Origin: Clostridium polynesiense
Lineage (GTDB): Bacteria > Bacillota > Clostridia > Clostridiales > Clostridiaceae
Length of the DNA: 64,000 bases
NCBI RefSeq assembly: GCF_000820705.1
Contig: NZ_CCXI01000142.1
Coordinates: 124,001-188,000, forward strand
Direction of reading: 5' to 3'
Under the pieces are notes generated by a model. The model was given only the letters and a program-made list of their open reading frames with translations. It did no database searches and was not told where the DNA came from. Positions 52,472 to 61,721 of this stretch are shown piece after piece (positions within the stretch are counted from its first letter, which is position 1; each line of letters opens with the position of its first letter). The translations under genes were made by a program, and so were the position numbers.

Positions 52472-52804
52472 TTATTCGAATAGTGTTTCTTTGAATATAT
52501 GTTCTAATTTATCAGATGGAACATTTTGATTTATATATACCTGCAACATACCTTTGGCCGTAATCTTATAAGCATCTAATGCTCCTTTATACCGAAGCAC
52601 TGCCAGTGCTTCAATATTAATATGGTCTTTAAATGGAATCAACCGCACAAAAGTATCTCCAACATAATAACTCGGTAATTTTGCCCACAGTTTTTCTTCA
52701 ACTTCTTGCGAAATACTATCATAAATGATTGTTCTTAACTTAATATATAATTCTTTAATATCAGGTGAATATTTATCTATATATTCTTTCACACTTTCAT
52801 TCAT
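52472..52804 (-). CDS. DUF1801/YdhG-like protein
   Basis: 110 residues: MNESVKEYIDKYSPDIKELYIKLRTIIYDSI, then EKLWAKLPSYYVGDTFVRLIPFKDHINIEAL. Helix-strand order and the K(L/M)xxxxPxY pattern fit the DUF1801 (YdhG/iron chaperone-like) fold. Soluble, single domain. AGGGGCG ribosome site. Role unknown. Confidence 0.75.
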   Translation of the reverse strand: MNESVKEYIDKYSPDIKELYIKLRTIIYDSISQEVEEKLWAKLPSYYVGDTFVRLIPFKDHINIEALAVLRYKGALDAYKITAKGMLQVYINQNVPSDKLEHIFKETLFE

Positions 52805-52998
52805 ATAACATCGCCCCTAAATTCTTATTTATTATATTTATAACCTATATTACCTTATCAGTATCTAATATCAATAGTAACATTTTTTGTAAATACTGTA
52901 TATTCTATGACATTTAATTAAGCATATTATAATTAAAGAATATAATATGCTAATGTAAAATATAGTATATTATCTATTCTTCTTTGGAGGTATTATTT

Positions 52999-53277
52999 AT
53001 GATTACTATTTGTTTAAATGGTGAAGAATTCCATACTGTATCCGAGCTTCATAAGGTTTTAAAAACTAAATTCGCACTTCCTGATTATTATGGTGAAAAC
53101 CTTGATGCTTTATGGGACTGTTTAACAACGGATATAACCCTTCCTATATCTTTGTGCTGGGTTAATTTTAATAAAAGCCGTGAATGTTTAGGTAATTACG
53201 CTGTGTCACTGTTAGACTTACTGATTGATGTTTCTAATTATCATGGAGATGCTTTTAAGTTTACTTATATCTATTAA
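52999..53277 (+). CDS. barstar-family ribonuclease inhibitor
   Basis: 92 residues. LNGEEFHTVSELHKVLKTKFALPDYYGENLDALWDCLTT holds the family core (F-x-LPxYYGxNLDALWDxL, including the acidic Asp that blocks barnase). ATG 52999 has TTTGGAGG well placed; the ATG-like start at 52984 overlaps it. It would bind the secreted barnase encoded just downstream and protect the cytoplasm. It lacks a signal peptide, as expected. Confidence 0.9.
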   Translation: MITICLNGEEFHTVSELHKVLKTKFALPDYYGENLDALWDCLTTDITLPISLCWVNFNKSRECLGNYAVSLLDLLIDVSNYHGDAFKFTYIY

Positions 53278-53389
53278 TTATATTAATATTTAGCTTTTAG
53301 AATATTTTTTTATTTTTAGCTGCAGTAAAGTTCTATTTAATAAATTCTTTTAATATTTATATTGTAGATATTTTATATTAAGGATGTGT

Positions 53390-53866
53390 ATGATGAAAAA
53401 ATTCAGTCAAAGGCTCATTCTTTTAATCTTCTCTTTACTACTATCTTTATCTCTTATCGGTATTAACTTACCGGTTAAGGCCCAGCCTGCGATTACTACA
53501 AATGTTGAATCAATAGCAGCTACTAATGTTATAATAAACGATTTTCAAGGTGTTGCTGACTATATTCACATCAATAATAGACTACCGGATAACTTTATAA
53601 CCAAAGAAGAAGCCAGAAACCTAGGTTGGAGTCCTGGAGAAGACCTTTGGGATTATGCTCCAAATAAGAGCATAGGTGGAGACATCTTTAGAAATGCAGA
53701 AAAAAGACTGCCAGAGAAAAGCGGCAGGGTTTATCGTGAATGTGATATAAATTATAATGGTGGAGCCAGAGGTGCTGACAGAATAGTATATTCAAACGAT
53801 GGACTTATATATGGAACCACTGACCATTATCAAACCTTTACCCTTTATTATAATGGTCCACAATAA
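53390..53866 (+). CDS. secreted barnase-type ribonuclease
   Basis: Signal peptide (MMKKFSQRLILLIFSLLLSLSLIG, cut near VKAQPA), then the barnase domain: GVADYIHINNRLPDNFITKEEARNLGW, SIGGDIFRN, REC-DINY with the general-base Glu, ADRI with the substrate Arg and TTDHYQTF with the general-acid His. All catalytic residues are present, so it should degrade RNA outside the cell. The inhibitor gene lies upstream, 112 bases away. The ribosome site AAGGA is weak, fitting low expression. ATG 53390 or 53393 are equal candidates. Confidence 0.93.
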   Translation: MMKKFSQRLILLIFSLLLSLSLIGINLPVKAQPAITTNVESIAATNVIINDFQGVADYIHINNRLPDNFITKEEARNLGWSPGEDLWDYAPNKSIGGDIFRNAEKRLPEKSGRVYRECDINYNGGARGADRIVYSNDGLIYGTTDHYQTFTLYYNGPQ

Positions 53867-53901
53867 TACTTTTCACCAATTATAATGTACTTTTAAAATT
53901 T

Positions 53902-53929
53902 AAAGACTACTCCTTACGGGTAGTCTTTT
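53902..53929 (+). terminator. terminator after barnase
   Basis: AAAGACTAC/GTAGTCTTT, loop TCCTTACGG, then TTCTTAATTT. Confidence 0.75.
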
Positions 53930-53988
53930 CTTAATTTCACCATCTAATGGGAATTATTCTTAATAGCACTAACATTAATAATATATAC

Positions 53989-55236
53989 TCAATAAATAAA
54001 ATAATAGGAATTATTTATATATTCTACATTATATTTTTTGCATAGCCTTTGTAATAAGCTTTTTATCTTTATCTGATTTTCATCAGGATTTTTTAAAAGT
54101 TCCATAAAGCTCTCTTTTTCTTTTAGTGAAACTCTATACTTTACATAACCGTAGACATGCTGTGCTGCATTTGTAAAACTGCCTTCATCAAAAGGATTAT
54201 TTAAGCATTCATCTATGTACATATATACTTCCTTCATTGGGGTCTCTGAATTTATTAAACTGCTGCATTTTTTATAATATGAATAGTTCTTTTCCATTAC
54301 AGAGTATTTATACTTAGCCCACTGTTCCGTTCTTGTTGTTATTTCTAGATCTTCACTAAGAGCACATATACATTTTATAGCGGATATTTCCTTATCTTTA
54401 ACTTCAAGCATAACATCAGCATCTATATTATTAATGCTATTTATATACCTTAAAAAGTTTTTAGTAATTATCGACTTGGAATGAGCTCCGCCTTTCTTCA
54501 CTGTGTCTTGGTCCGAATAGTGAAGCTTTACCGATCCATCCTCAGCCTTCCATGTGCTTTTTACACCGCTTATAATCTCATCCCATTCCAATAAGCAGGA
54601 ATTAAGCTTGTGATGAAGGTTATCAAATACAGCGGGTATTCCAAGCTCTCTGGAAATCCCCAAAACTTCCTCTATAGTATAACTCCTCTCGTCATTTTCA
54701 ATAACCAGCCTCTTTTTTAGAGAATCTGACAGCTTTCTAAAATTAGATTTGAATGCTTCCATAGCAGAAAGCTTATCTCCATACACTCCACCAACATGAA
54801 GCACTATTTTGCTTTTATAATCTACTTCCATAGCATCCAAAAATCTGCAGTGATACTCTAAATCTGCTATACTCTTTTCAACTACCTCTTCCTTAGGAGA
54901 ATTTAAAACAGTATATTGTCCTGGGTGCATTGATAATCTTATATCCTTCTCCTTACTGAAATTTCCGCACTCTAACAGCTCCTCCTTAAAAGTCCTCCAC
55001 CATTCAATGTTATTAATAGGATGGCTTCCAAAAGGTATGATATCAGAACTTATTCGAAACATATGTATATCATTTTGGGAATTCCATTGGAGTATATTCA
55101 TTAAATCCTTTATATTACTATCTACACACTGATTAAAGATATCCTCATTAAAATTCTTCAGCATAAAACTTCTTGAGGTTTTATAAGGTATAGAAATAGG
55201 GGTACATGCATATCCAATTCTATTTTTAACAGTCAA
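53989..55236 (-). CDS. uvsE: UV damage endonuclease UvsE
   Basis: 415 residues: IGYACTPISI at the start, RISSDIIPFGSHP, LSMHPGQYTVLNSP, KIVLHVGGVYGDK, LVIENDERSYTIEEVL and IPAVFDNLHHKLN are the metal-binding motifs of UVDE/UvsE, which nicks DNA next to UV lesions and abasic sites. The C-terminal extension of about 110 residues is found in clostridial and Bacillus forms. All His/Glu/Asp ligands are present. Single gene on the minus strand. Confidence 0.95.
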   Translation of the reverse strand: MTVKNRIGYACTPISIPYKTSRSFMLKNFNEDIFNQCVDSNIKDLMNILQWNSQNDIHMFRISSDIIPFGSHPINNIEWWRTFKEELLECGNFSKEKDIRLSMHPGQYTVLNSPKEEVVEKSIADLEYHCRFLDAMEVDYKSKIVLHVGGVYGDKLSAMEAFKSNFRKLSDSLKKRLVIENDERSYTIEEVLGISRELGIPAVFDNLHHKLNSCLLEWDEIISGVKSTWKAEDGSVKLHYSDQDTVKKGGAHSKSIITKNFLRYINSINNIDADVMLEVKDKEISAIKCICALSEDLEITTRTEQWAKYKYSVMEKNYSYYKKCSSLINSETPMKEVYMYIDECLNNPFDEGSFTNAAQHVYGYVKYRVSLKEKESFMELLKNPDENQIKIKSLLQRLCKKYNVEYINNSYYFIY

Positions 55237-55311
55237 TTACTCTCACCAGCTTTCATAATATATTGCAGAATCAATTTTAAAAGGTATTCCAAATAAAGTT
55301 AATTATAGCAC

Positions 55312-55343
55312 AAGCCAATGATACGTATTAATATCATTGGCTT
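55312..55343. terminator. hairpin between nitrilase-family gene and uvsE
   Basis: AAGCCAATGATA/TATCATTGGCTT with an 8-base loop. A T-rich tail follows only on the plus strand (ATTTT), so its direction is unclear. Confidence 0.5.
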
Positions 55344-55436
55344 ATTTTAAACATATTATTGGCTTTTTAAAACCATCTTACTTTTTCAATATTAAAATTA
55401 GACTATGTTAAAGAATAGTGTTGATATAATACTCTC

Positions 55437-56354
55437 TTAATTTATCCTATTTCTTTCCTTTATATTTTTCCTTATAAATGGTGCCTCCACCTTATCATCT
55501 AACAACTCCTTGTAAGCTCCAACCTTCCTGTATGCATTCCCCCAGGTTTCCCTGTTCCTATAATTTTTTATACTATCTAAATCAAATTCTGCTATCAATA
55601 TATCTTCTTCAATATTCCCTGCCATAATGATTTTATTATCAATATAATTACCATCATCATCGAAAACTATTGGGCTGAATGCACATGAATTTCCCCATTT
55701 GTTATCCGGATAATTTGTCATTGCTATACCAACCATATTTTCAAAAGCTCTTGTGGATAATTGATTTATTCTTGCCGGATTCATATCACAAGCATTAGGT
55801 ACAAGTATAATTTCTGCTCCCTTTAGCATTAAAACTCTGGCACTTTCAGGAAACTCCCTGTCATAGCATATCATCACTCCAAGCTTAACTCCACAGAAAT
55901 CACATACCTTAAACTCTTTTCCGCTTTCAAGTAAGGCTTCTAATGAAAAATCACAAGTATGAACCTTTGAATACTTCATCAAAATATTCCCTGTTTTATC
56001 AATAACTAAAGCTGTATTTTGCGGTCCAGTACTCTCCTTTGAAAGATATGTTATAACAATGCCTATTTCTAGTGATTTAGCAATCCCCTTAAAGGATTTA
56101 ACATAACTGCTCTCTTCATCAATAGCTTCATCAAGCCACTTTTGACGTTCATTTTCATAGTCTTCATTAAAGGGATTGTAAAATGCATCATCATAAGGAG
56201 GTTTATATCCATTTGACCACATTTCAGGAAAAAGAACTATGTCAGCACCAAGCTTTTTTGCTTCACTTATATATTTCAAACCTAATTCTAAATTCATATT
56301 AATATTATTTGCTTTTGCTTTATGTTGAATTAATCCAACCTTTAAGCTCTTCAT
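55437..56354 (-). CDS. carbon-nitrogen hydrolase (nitrilase superfamily)
   Basis: 305 residues. The catalytic triad is visible: Glu in VLFPEMWSNGY, Lys in LMKYSKVHTCDF and Cys in GVMICYDREFPESARVL. The family includes N-carbamoyl-D-amino acid and putrescine hydrolases and omega-amidases. The CYDREFPE variant is shared with carbamoyl-polyamine and related hydrolases, but the substrate cannot be told. No ribosome site stronger than AGGGGC. Monocistronic. Confidence 0.92.
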   Translation of the reverse strand: MKSLKVGLIQHKAKANNINMNLELGLKYISEAKKLGADIVLFPEMWSNGYKPPYDDAFYNPFNEDYENERQKWLDEAIDEESSYVKSFKGIAKSLEIGIVITYLSKESTGPQNTALVIDKTGNILMKYSKVHTCDFSLEALLESGKEFKVCDFCGVKLGVMICYDREFPESARVLMLKGAEIILVPNACDMNPARINQLSTRAFENMVGIAMTNYPDNKWGNSCAFSPIVFDDDGNYIDNKIIMAGNIEEDILIAEFDLDSIKNYRNRETWGNAYRKVGAYKELLDDKVEAPFIRKNIKERNRIN

Positions 56355-56500
56355 TGAAGCAGCCCCTCTTTATTATATTTTTTACTTTTCTGATTAGATT
56401 TTACCATATAAATTTTACTGAATGCATTCTTCATCTCCTTTACTAAAACAATTTTTATAATATATCTTGATTAACCTCCAAAGTTTATGGAAGCAACAAA

Positions 56501-56541
56501 AAACACTGATTCCTTATATTTTACATATGAAATCAGTGTTT
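56501..56541 (-). terminator. terminator of the DUF2200 gene
   Basis: AAACACTGATT/AATCAGTGTTT; the minus strand continues TTTTGTTGC. Just after the stop at 56553. Confidence 0.65.
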
Positions 56542-56552
56542 CTTTGTTTAAA

Positions 56553-56906
56553 TTATTCTTTCCGCAAAATCTTATCCATGGCTTTTCCCTTTGCTAACTC
56601 ATCAATGAGCTTATCTAAATAGCGGATTTCCTGCATTGTTGGTTCCTTGATGTCTTCCACTCGGACACCACAGACCACACCTTTAATTAAAGTGCGCAAA
56701 GGATTAAGCTTAGGAGCTTCTGCAAAGAAGGTCTCAAAATCTGTCTGTTTTTTAAGCTGAGCCTCTAATTCTTCCTGACTATATCCTGTCAGCCAACGGA
56801 TGATTTCATCCACTTCTGTTTTACTACGTCCTTTTTTCTCCGCTTTTGCAACATAAAGGGGATAAACACTTGCAACACTCATTTTATATATATTATGTTT
56901 GGTCAT
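56553..56906 (-). CDS. DUF2200 family protein
   Basis: 117 residues: [51 protein letters not shown], the unmistakable DUF2200 opening (typically KxxV(D)EVIxWLTGY). Soluble helical protein of unknown role common in Firmicutes and proteobacteria. Ribosome site AGAGGGTG. Stand-alone gene with its own terminator. Confidence 0.9.
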   Translation of the reverse strand: MTKHNIYKMSVASVYPLYVAKAEKKGRSKTEVDEIIRWLTGYSQEELEAQLKKQTDFETFFAEAPKLNPLRTLIKGVVCGVRVEDIKEPTMQEIRYLDKLIDELAKGKAMDKILRKE

Positions 56907-56993
56907 AATACACCCTCTTTTATTTGATTTTCTTTATTATACCACTGTTAAACTTTAAGATTATAACAGATATGTCCGTTAAGTATATAATCT

Positions 56994-57611
56994 TTAAAAG
57001 TAAAACTTGTTAAGGATTTCTGCTAATTCTTTTGGAGCATCAACATTTACTTCATGTCTCGCATTTTTTATGAATTGTATTTCTGCTTTTGTTATGCTTT
57101 CAGCTAAATTTCTCGCAGCTTTTATATTTGCTCTGTCTTTTTCTCCGCAAATTACTAATACAGGGCAGGAAATATTCTTTAAACTTTTACTAAAATTTAA
57201 GCTGATCATTGAATTTGTCAATTTAATAAAATCATTCTTCCTTATTCCTATACTTTTAAAGGAGGTCTCTGGTATAAAGCGAAAAACAATATTTTGGAGT
57301 TTAAGTAATGCTTTTGGCATTTCATATTGTGCCGCTATCAATATTAATGATTTAACTTTTCCAGGATTATCTACAGCATAGTTTAATGCAAGGACAGAAC
57401 CTAATGAAAGTCCACATAAATTTATTGGCTCTGGAATATTATCGCAATACTCGGAAAAACCATGATATAAATTTGCATATGTGATATCTCCCTCCTTAAA
57501 AAATGAGGATAACTCCGGACAGATAACATGATCTTGTTCAACCATGTAGGAGATTGTTTTATTCCAACTTGATGAATTTTGTCCAAGTCCATGAATTAAT
57601 ATATGCTGCAT
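56994..57611 (-). CDS. alpha/beta hydrolase
   Basis: About 205 residues: MQHILIHGLGQNSSSW (oxyanion HG), nucleophile elbow LCGLSLGSVLALNYA, acid in VLVICGEKDRA, and catalytic His in KNARHEVNVDAP. This is a complete Ser-Asp-His triad of the small MhpC-like hydrolases; the substrate is unknown. ATG 57611 has AAAGGGAG 10 bases upstream; the longer start at 57632 lies before that site and is rejected. Confidence 0.88.
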   Translation of the reverse strand: MQHILIHGLGQNSSSWNKTISYMVEQDHVICPELSSFFKEGDITYANLYHGFSEYCDNIPEPINLCGLSLGSVLALNYAVDNPGKVKSLILIAAQYEMPKALLKLQNIVFRFIPETSFKSIGIRKNDFIKLTNSMISLNFSKSLKNISCPVLVICGEKDRANIKAARNLAESITKAEIQFIKNARHEVNVDAPKELAEILNKFYF

Positions 57612-57719
57612 TATGTCATTACTCCCTTTCAATTTGATATTTATCTTCTACCTATAAGATTTTTCATAGCATATATTATAACATTTTTTATGGGGATATC
57701 CTGTTAAAATTATTTTGTT

Positions 57720-57965
57720 ATATAAAATAACCTTGGGCGAAAGGAGTGATTTTTATGCAAAAGTTATATGAGGTGAATATTTAGAAGAGGCTTCTAAAAC
57801 CGAGGATCGCTTACTGATGGACTGTGTTTATTCCTATATTAAGTCTAATGATGTTGAAAAAACATTAGTATTATGAAAATTATGAAAAACAAAAATATTA
57901 AATTAAATTATTTTATGTTTAAAGACTGGATTATTAATCTTCAAAGCGAGGGTGTTATTTTCCAT
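57720..57965. other. decayed stretch left of the IS remnant
   Basis: GGCGAAAGGAG is followed by ATG 57755 but the frame closes after MQKLYEVNI. In another frame the sequence reads EYLEEASKTEDRLLMDCVYSYIKSNDVEKTLVL before a stop, a real-looking protein end. This is a small gene broken by a frameshift. No family is recognised. Confidence 0.4.
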
Positions 57966-58242
57966 CATAAACTTGTTCTAGCCAAGCCTTCCTTCCTACA
58001 TGATTGACATCTCTCCATACACTTTCCCCCAGTTTCTTATTGGGAGGTTCCATTTTTTTGTAGCCTCAAAGATTGAAAGATACAGAGGCTTAAGAAGTGC
58101 TGTATCGCTTGGGAATACACTTCTCTGGCGATTGAGACGGCGGTATGTACTGTTTAATCTTTCAATGGCATTGGGGTACTTGTCTTCCCACTTGTCTCTA
58201 ACAGCCTCCATCATTTTAATTACCTTGTCAGAGGAATAGGCT
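57966..58242 (-). mobile_element. IS256-family transposase C-terminal remnant
   Basis: The minus strand reads WEDKYPNAIERLNSTYRRLNRQ, VFPSDTALLKPLYLSIFEATKKW and IRNWGKVYGEMSIM, the C-terminal part of IS256/mutator transposases (…FPNDxAxxKLLYLAxxxxxxKW…NWGxxLxxLAIMFEGRL). A stop (57996) interrupts the last block SIM*EGRL, and the N-terminal two thirds with the DDE residues are missing. No terminal repeats were found. It marks an old insertion at the border of the toxin region. Confidence 0.85.
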
Positions 58243-58315
58243 CAAAAATAAGCAATTAATATTTGATCCTTAATTTTTACCTATACCTTACTATCAACCT
58301 AATTGAATGCAAAAA

Positions 58316-58368
58316 AGCCAATGCTTCTTTCCTTAGAAACATTGACTCTTATCATTGTTATAATATTA
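58316..58368 (-). repeat. terminator repeat, copy A
   Basis: AGCCAATGCTTCT...AGAAACATTGACTCTTAT forms a hairpin and is about 88 percent identical over 50 bases to 63331-63383. Each copy lies downstream of a SMI1/KNR4-type immunity gene, so they mark the 3' ends of toxin cassettes. Confidence 0.75.
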
Positions 58369-58412
58369 ATCTTTTTATGAAGTAAGTTATCTTTTAATTA
58401 TGAACTTAAACA

Positions 58413-58862
58413 CTACATTAATGCATCTACTAATAGCTTATTAAACATTCCATAAAAATTGTTAAATTTGTTGCTTTCTCTTCCCGATGGATTATCAAGT
58501 TCAATAAAATTCTTGTTCTTATATTCATAAACATACCAACTGATATTGCTTTCTCCTAGAAATAAATATTTCTTTTGCTCTTCATTCTCATGCCATATTT
58601 GATTTGAATCCACCAATCCATATATACTTTGATTAATTTCATTTTCTAATAAATACTCATCTACACCATATAAAATGAATCCATTAAATTCAATTCCATT
58701 TACCTTTGATATAATATCTAAATATTCTTTTGGTAATTCTACCCCTAATTTTTCTTTTACTTCTACTATTAGTTTATCAATTTCTTCTTTAGAAGCACCT
58801 AAATTTACTTCCTCATCATACATTATTTCATCTATTATTTTCTTCAAGTTATCTTCCCACAT
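58413..58862 (-). CDS. SMI1/KNR4-family immunity protein
   Basis: 149 residues. LIVEVKEKLGVELPKEYLDIISKVNGIEFNGFILYG is the SMI1/KNR4 hallmark, and LFLGESNISWYVYE plus a C-terminal helix complete the fold. In polymorphic toxin loci these proteins neutralise the toxin encoded just upstream, here the HNH nuclease-like protein whose gene ends 17 bases earlier. AGGAGAG ribosome site. Confidence 0.85.
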   Translation of the reverse strand: MWEDNLKKIIDEIMYDEEVNLGASKEEIDKLIVEVKEKLGVELPKEYLDIISKVNGIEFNGFILYGVDEYLLENEINQSIYGLVDSNQIWHENEEQKKYLFLGESNISWYVYEYKNKNFIELDNPSGRESNKFNNFYGMFNKLLVDALM

Positions 58863-58879
58863 CCTATTTCACTCTCCTT

Positions 58880-59605
58880 TTAATGTTTCTTAGGATATAT
58901 ATTACCTTCTGGCATCGGCCAATTAACATTTCTTATTTCACCGACCTCTAGTTGTTTAGCAAAAGAATTTTGATAATTTGTTATTACTTTGTGAAAAGGA
59001 TCATTTTTTATTAAAACTAAATTATCAAAGCTATTTGTCCCACTATCATCTAATGGTAATTTATGATGAACTTGCCATCCATCTGGTACTCTTCCATTCT
59101 GAAGTTTTAAGATATCTTTTTCTGAAAAACCTGATTCTTTTAAATACTCTACATCTTTAGATAAATATTCCAAAAAATTCTTTCTAACAGATGTATTAAA
59201 ATCATTTCTCAAAATGTTTAATTCATCTGTATCTCTTTTTATATATGATATTTCCTTCACCTTAACTTCTTTTAATATAACATTCTCACCTCTTAATTTA
59301 CCAGTAAAATCAGGTCGTTCTAACCTCTCTTTTAACTTCTCAGCCTCTTTCCCCAGATCCACATCATCCAAATCAACTCTTTTTGATGAGTTTAATTTTT
59401 CTAGGTTATTCTTGTAGTTCTTCTTTGAAGCATCGTACATTCCTTGGGATGCGGATAATTGAGCTGCTCCAACAAAAACTATAGGTACTGATACCGCAAT
59501 TGCTGGACCTCCATATATTACACCTATACCAGTGAAACTTGCCAGTACTCCGGATCCTCCTATTGTTATACCTGATTCTAATGCCTTTAATCTAGCATTT
59601 CTAAA
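58880..59605 (-). pseudogene. orphan HNH nuclease toxin C-terminus with LXG/Rhs-like pre-toxin region
   Basis: Open frame without a proper start. It begins as the hydrophobic Gly/Ala/Val-rich pre-toxin region (SGITIGGSGVLASFTGIGVIYGG), continues with KKNYKNNLEKLNSSKRVDLDDVDLGKEAEKL and ends in an HNH-like nuclease: GWQVHHKLPLDDSGTNSFDNLVLI, FHKVI. Such C-termini are normally the last part of a large secreted toxin. The N-terminal delivery part is missing, and the 5' end fuses into a decayed immunity gene, so this is a silent toxin tip. ATG 59440 could give a 186-residue protein in principle. Confidence 0.75.
59311..59600 (-). repeat. pre-toxin direct repeat, copy A
   Basis: About 250-290 bases nearly identical to 61085-61375, encoding KKNYKNNLEK(L/F)NSSKRVDLDDVDLGKEAEKLK and part of the hydrophobic segment. 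Differences rise towards both ends. Confidence 0.75.
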
Positions 59606-59825
59606 TAATAATTATCATCTTCTTGAATTTTTATAAAAAACTCCTCTAACGAATTATCTATTTTAATATCATAATAAAAAATCTTTTAGTTCTTTTGGAA
59701 CATTTAATTCTAGCTCCTTTTCCAATTCATTTATCTCTTCTCCCTTAACTGGATAAAATTTATTTTAATTATTATCTTTCAAAAAATCATACTTCACTAC
59801 TTATTACCTCGCTTAAATAACTCAT
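59587..59825 (-). pseudogene. decayed SMI1/KNR4 immunity gene
   Basis: ATG 59825 (MSYLSEVISSE) overlaps the stop of a toxin tail. After stops and shifts, VKGEEINELEKELELNVPKELKDF (SMI1/KNR4 N-terminal pattern) and SLEEFFIKIQEDDNYYLEMLD (typical end) can be read. The middle is deleted. Confidence 0.6.
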
Positions 59826-59962
59826 TGTTTTGCAGTTTCTTTAGTAGTTAACTTTGTATACTCCTTATTTCTTAATGCATTCTTTAATTCTTCAGCCTGA
59901 CTTTTAGATAATTTTATTCCAGTTCTTGATTCAATATCTATCACTTTTTTATCACTGTAAAA
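59822..59962 (-). pseudogene. toxin C-terminal tail fragment
   Basis: DKKVIDIESRTGIKLSKSQAEELKNALRNKEYTKLTTKETAKQ, ending at a TGA that overlaps the next immunity ATG. It is the last 44 residues of a lost toxin; the type is not recognised. Confidence 0.5.
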
Positions 59963-59966
59963 ATAA

Positions 59967-59998
59967 TGAACTAGCATACTTAAATTTCAGCTAGTTCA
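59967..59998 (-). terminator. cassette terminator 1
   Basis: TGAACTAGC/GCTAGTTCA hairpin behind the immunity gene at 60157. It matches the hairpin at 61540-61570. Confidence 0.65.
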
Positions 59999-60156
59999 TA
60001 ATGTACGTTTCTTACTTTATTATTACAATTATTCAGTAAATTATATTCTAAATGTCTATGACATTACCATAACCTATACTCTTCTAATATTATGAAATCA
60101 GTGAAAACATACTCTTACAGTTAATCTATAAATTTAAATATATGTTAATTTGATTG

Positions 60157-60621
60157 TTATTTACTATTTTCTAATTTTACAGCCTCAAACCATTCCATTG
60201 CAATGTCATCAGCCGTCTTAACGGGATCATTAGAGTAGACTATATCATATTTATATTCTGCCTTTAAACTATTTTTTTCTACATCGTATATTAGTTTTAT
60301 TTCTGTAGGCATTTCTCTTTTATATTCATTACATAGCGACTTCATCTTTTTAATATCTTCAATTAAAATCTCCAATACTGCATCTTGTCTCTCTGGAGAT
60401 GTATCATAAATATAATTATTGCATTTATTCATATCATTATTCAATTTATGCCTTTCTTTTATTTTTCCTTCAATACAATAGAAAAAATCACTTGAAATTA
60501 TCCTCTCTTCGCAAGAACAATAGATATATATCTTTTCTGCTCTATCCTCAACATACTCTAAACATATAGGAACCATATCAGCTTGTAATTCACTAAAATA
60601 ATCCTCAAACACCCTACTCAT
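60157..60621 (-). CDS. YezG/DUF600-like immunity protein
   Basis: 154 residues, MSRVFEDYFSELQADMVPICLEYVED... IYIYCSCEERIISSDFFYCIEGKIKERHKLNN. The order (helix, iyiY strand, E, FFY strand, K-x-x-H-L loop, long helix) and the position after an endonuclease toxin match YezG-type immunity proteins. The gene follows the toxin by 9 bases with a good GGAGG site, so this pair looks intact on the immunity side. Confidence 0.65.
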   Translation of the reverse strand: MSRVFEDYFSELQADMVPICLEYVEDRAEKIYIYCSCEERIISSDFFYCIEGKIKERHKLNNDMNKCNNYIYDTSPERQDAVLEILIEDIKKMKSLCNEYKREMPTEIKLIYDVEKNSLKAEYKYDIVYSNDPVKTADDIAMEWFEAVKLENSK

Positions 60622-60630
60622 AGTTACCTC

Positions 60631-61500
60631 CTAATTTAAAATACTTTTTCTATATCGTTTTCCATCTATCTCATATCTTACATTGAATTCTGATGGTCGC
60701 AAACTATCTCCATCATATTTAATTTCAATATTCACCTTTACCTGTTTTCCTTCTTTAATAGCTGTAGCCCATTGATTTTCTATTTTCTTATATTGACTTA
60801 AGTTAACATTAGAGGATTGTGATACTAAATTATCTAACTCAGGTGAACCACCAAATCTATCACCAGCTAAATGTCCTTCATGATCTCCATCTAATTTTCC
60901 TGGTGTATCAGGATTATGTGGTAATCTATTTTCCCTTACTGTTAGTTTTAAATTATCTGTCTCAAACTTACTTATCCTTCCCAATTCATCAGTTTCATAT
61001 AAATAATCATATTCTCCTGCTTTATACTTAATATTAGAGATCAGTTTGCCTTCTTCATTAAATTGTCTAACTTCTAATTCAGCCTTACTAGCCCCATCTT
61101 TTAACTTCTCAGCCTCTTTCCCCAGATCTACATCATCCAAATCAACTCTTTTTGATGAGTTGAATTTTTCTAGGTTATTCTTGTAGTTCTTCTTTGAAGC
61201 ATAGTATATTCCTAGAGATACAGATGCTTCAGCTGCTCCAACAGCAACTATAGGTACTGATACCGCAATTTCTATAGATCCCAAAATTACACCTATACCT
61301 GTGGAAGTTGTTGCTGCTCCTGCTGCACCTATGGTTATACCTGATGCTAATTTCACTATTCCTTTTAGTACTCCTGCAATTCCAATCACTATACAGGTAG
61401 CATCACCTGTTGCTCTACCTCTATAATACCATTTTTCATCTGTAACAAGTGGCGAAATATACTTTTCCTCAAAGCGATCAAGAAATGAGTTATAGTTCCT
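60631..61500 (-). pseudogene. orphan DNA/RNA non-specific endonuclease toxin tip (LXG-like)
   Basis: Open from 61500, right after a TAA, without ATG or ribosome site: FEEKYISPLVTDEKWYYRGRATGD and the Gly-rich pre-toxin helix region come first, then KKNYKNNLEKFNSSKR. The nuclease part reads DGDHEGHLAGDRFGGSPELDNLVSQSSNVNLSQYKKIENQWATAIKEGKQVKVNIE, the endonuclease NS_2 family found at the C-terminus of YeeF-type LXG toxins. The LXG export domain is missing. GTG 61389 could start a 252-residue protein but is inside the conserved region. Confidence 0.8.
61085..61375 (-). repeat. pre-toxin direct repeat, copy B
   Basis: Matches 59311-59600. The two copies are in the same orientation, about 1.77 kb apart, so recombination between them would swap or delete one toxin tip with its immunity gene. 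Confidence 0.75.
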
Positions 61501-61539
61501 TTAATAATGAGCTTATATCATAAGTTAACTACTAAAAAA

Positions 61540-61570
61540 TGAACCAGCCTACTCAATATCAGCTAGTTCA
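61540..61570 (-). terminator. cassette terminator 2
   Basis: TGAACCAGC/GCTAGTTCA hairpin (one mismatch), related to 59967-59998 and lying behind the 61722-61988 gene. Confidence 0.55.
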
Positions 61571-61721
61571 TTTGGTCTTCATCTCAATGCTTTATTAAAG
61601 TATGTATTACTTTAATTAGTATAAAATTATGAATCTACTTAATTATATCTTTTTTAATTATTTCTCCATTAATAGTATTTATAAAATATCTTCAACCATA
61701 AAAATCTGTTGCTGTTAATTC

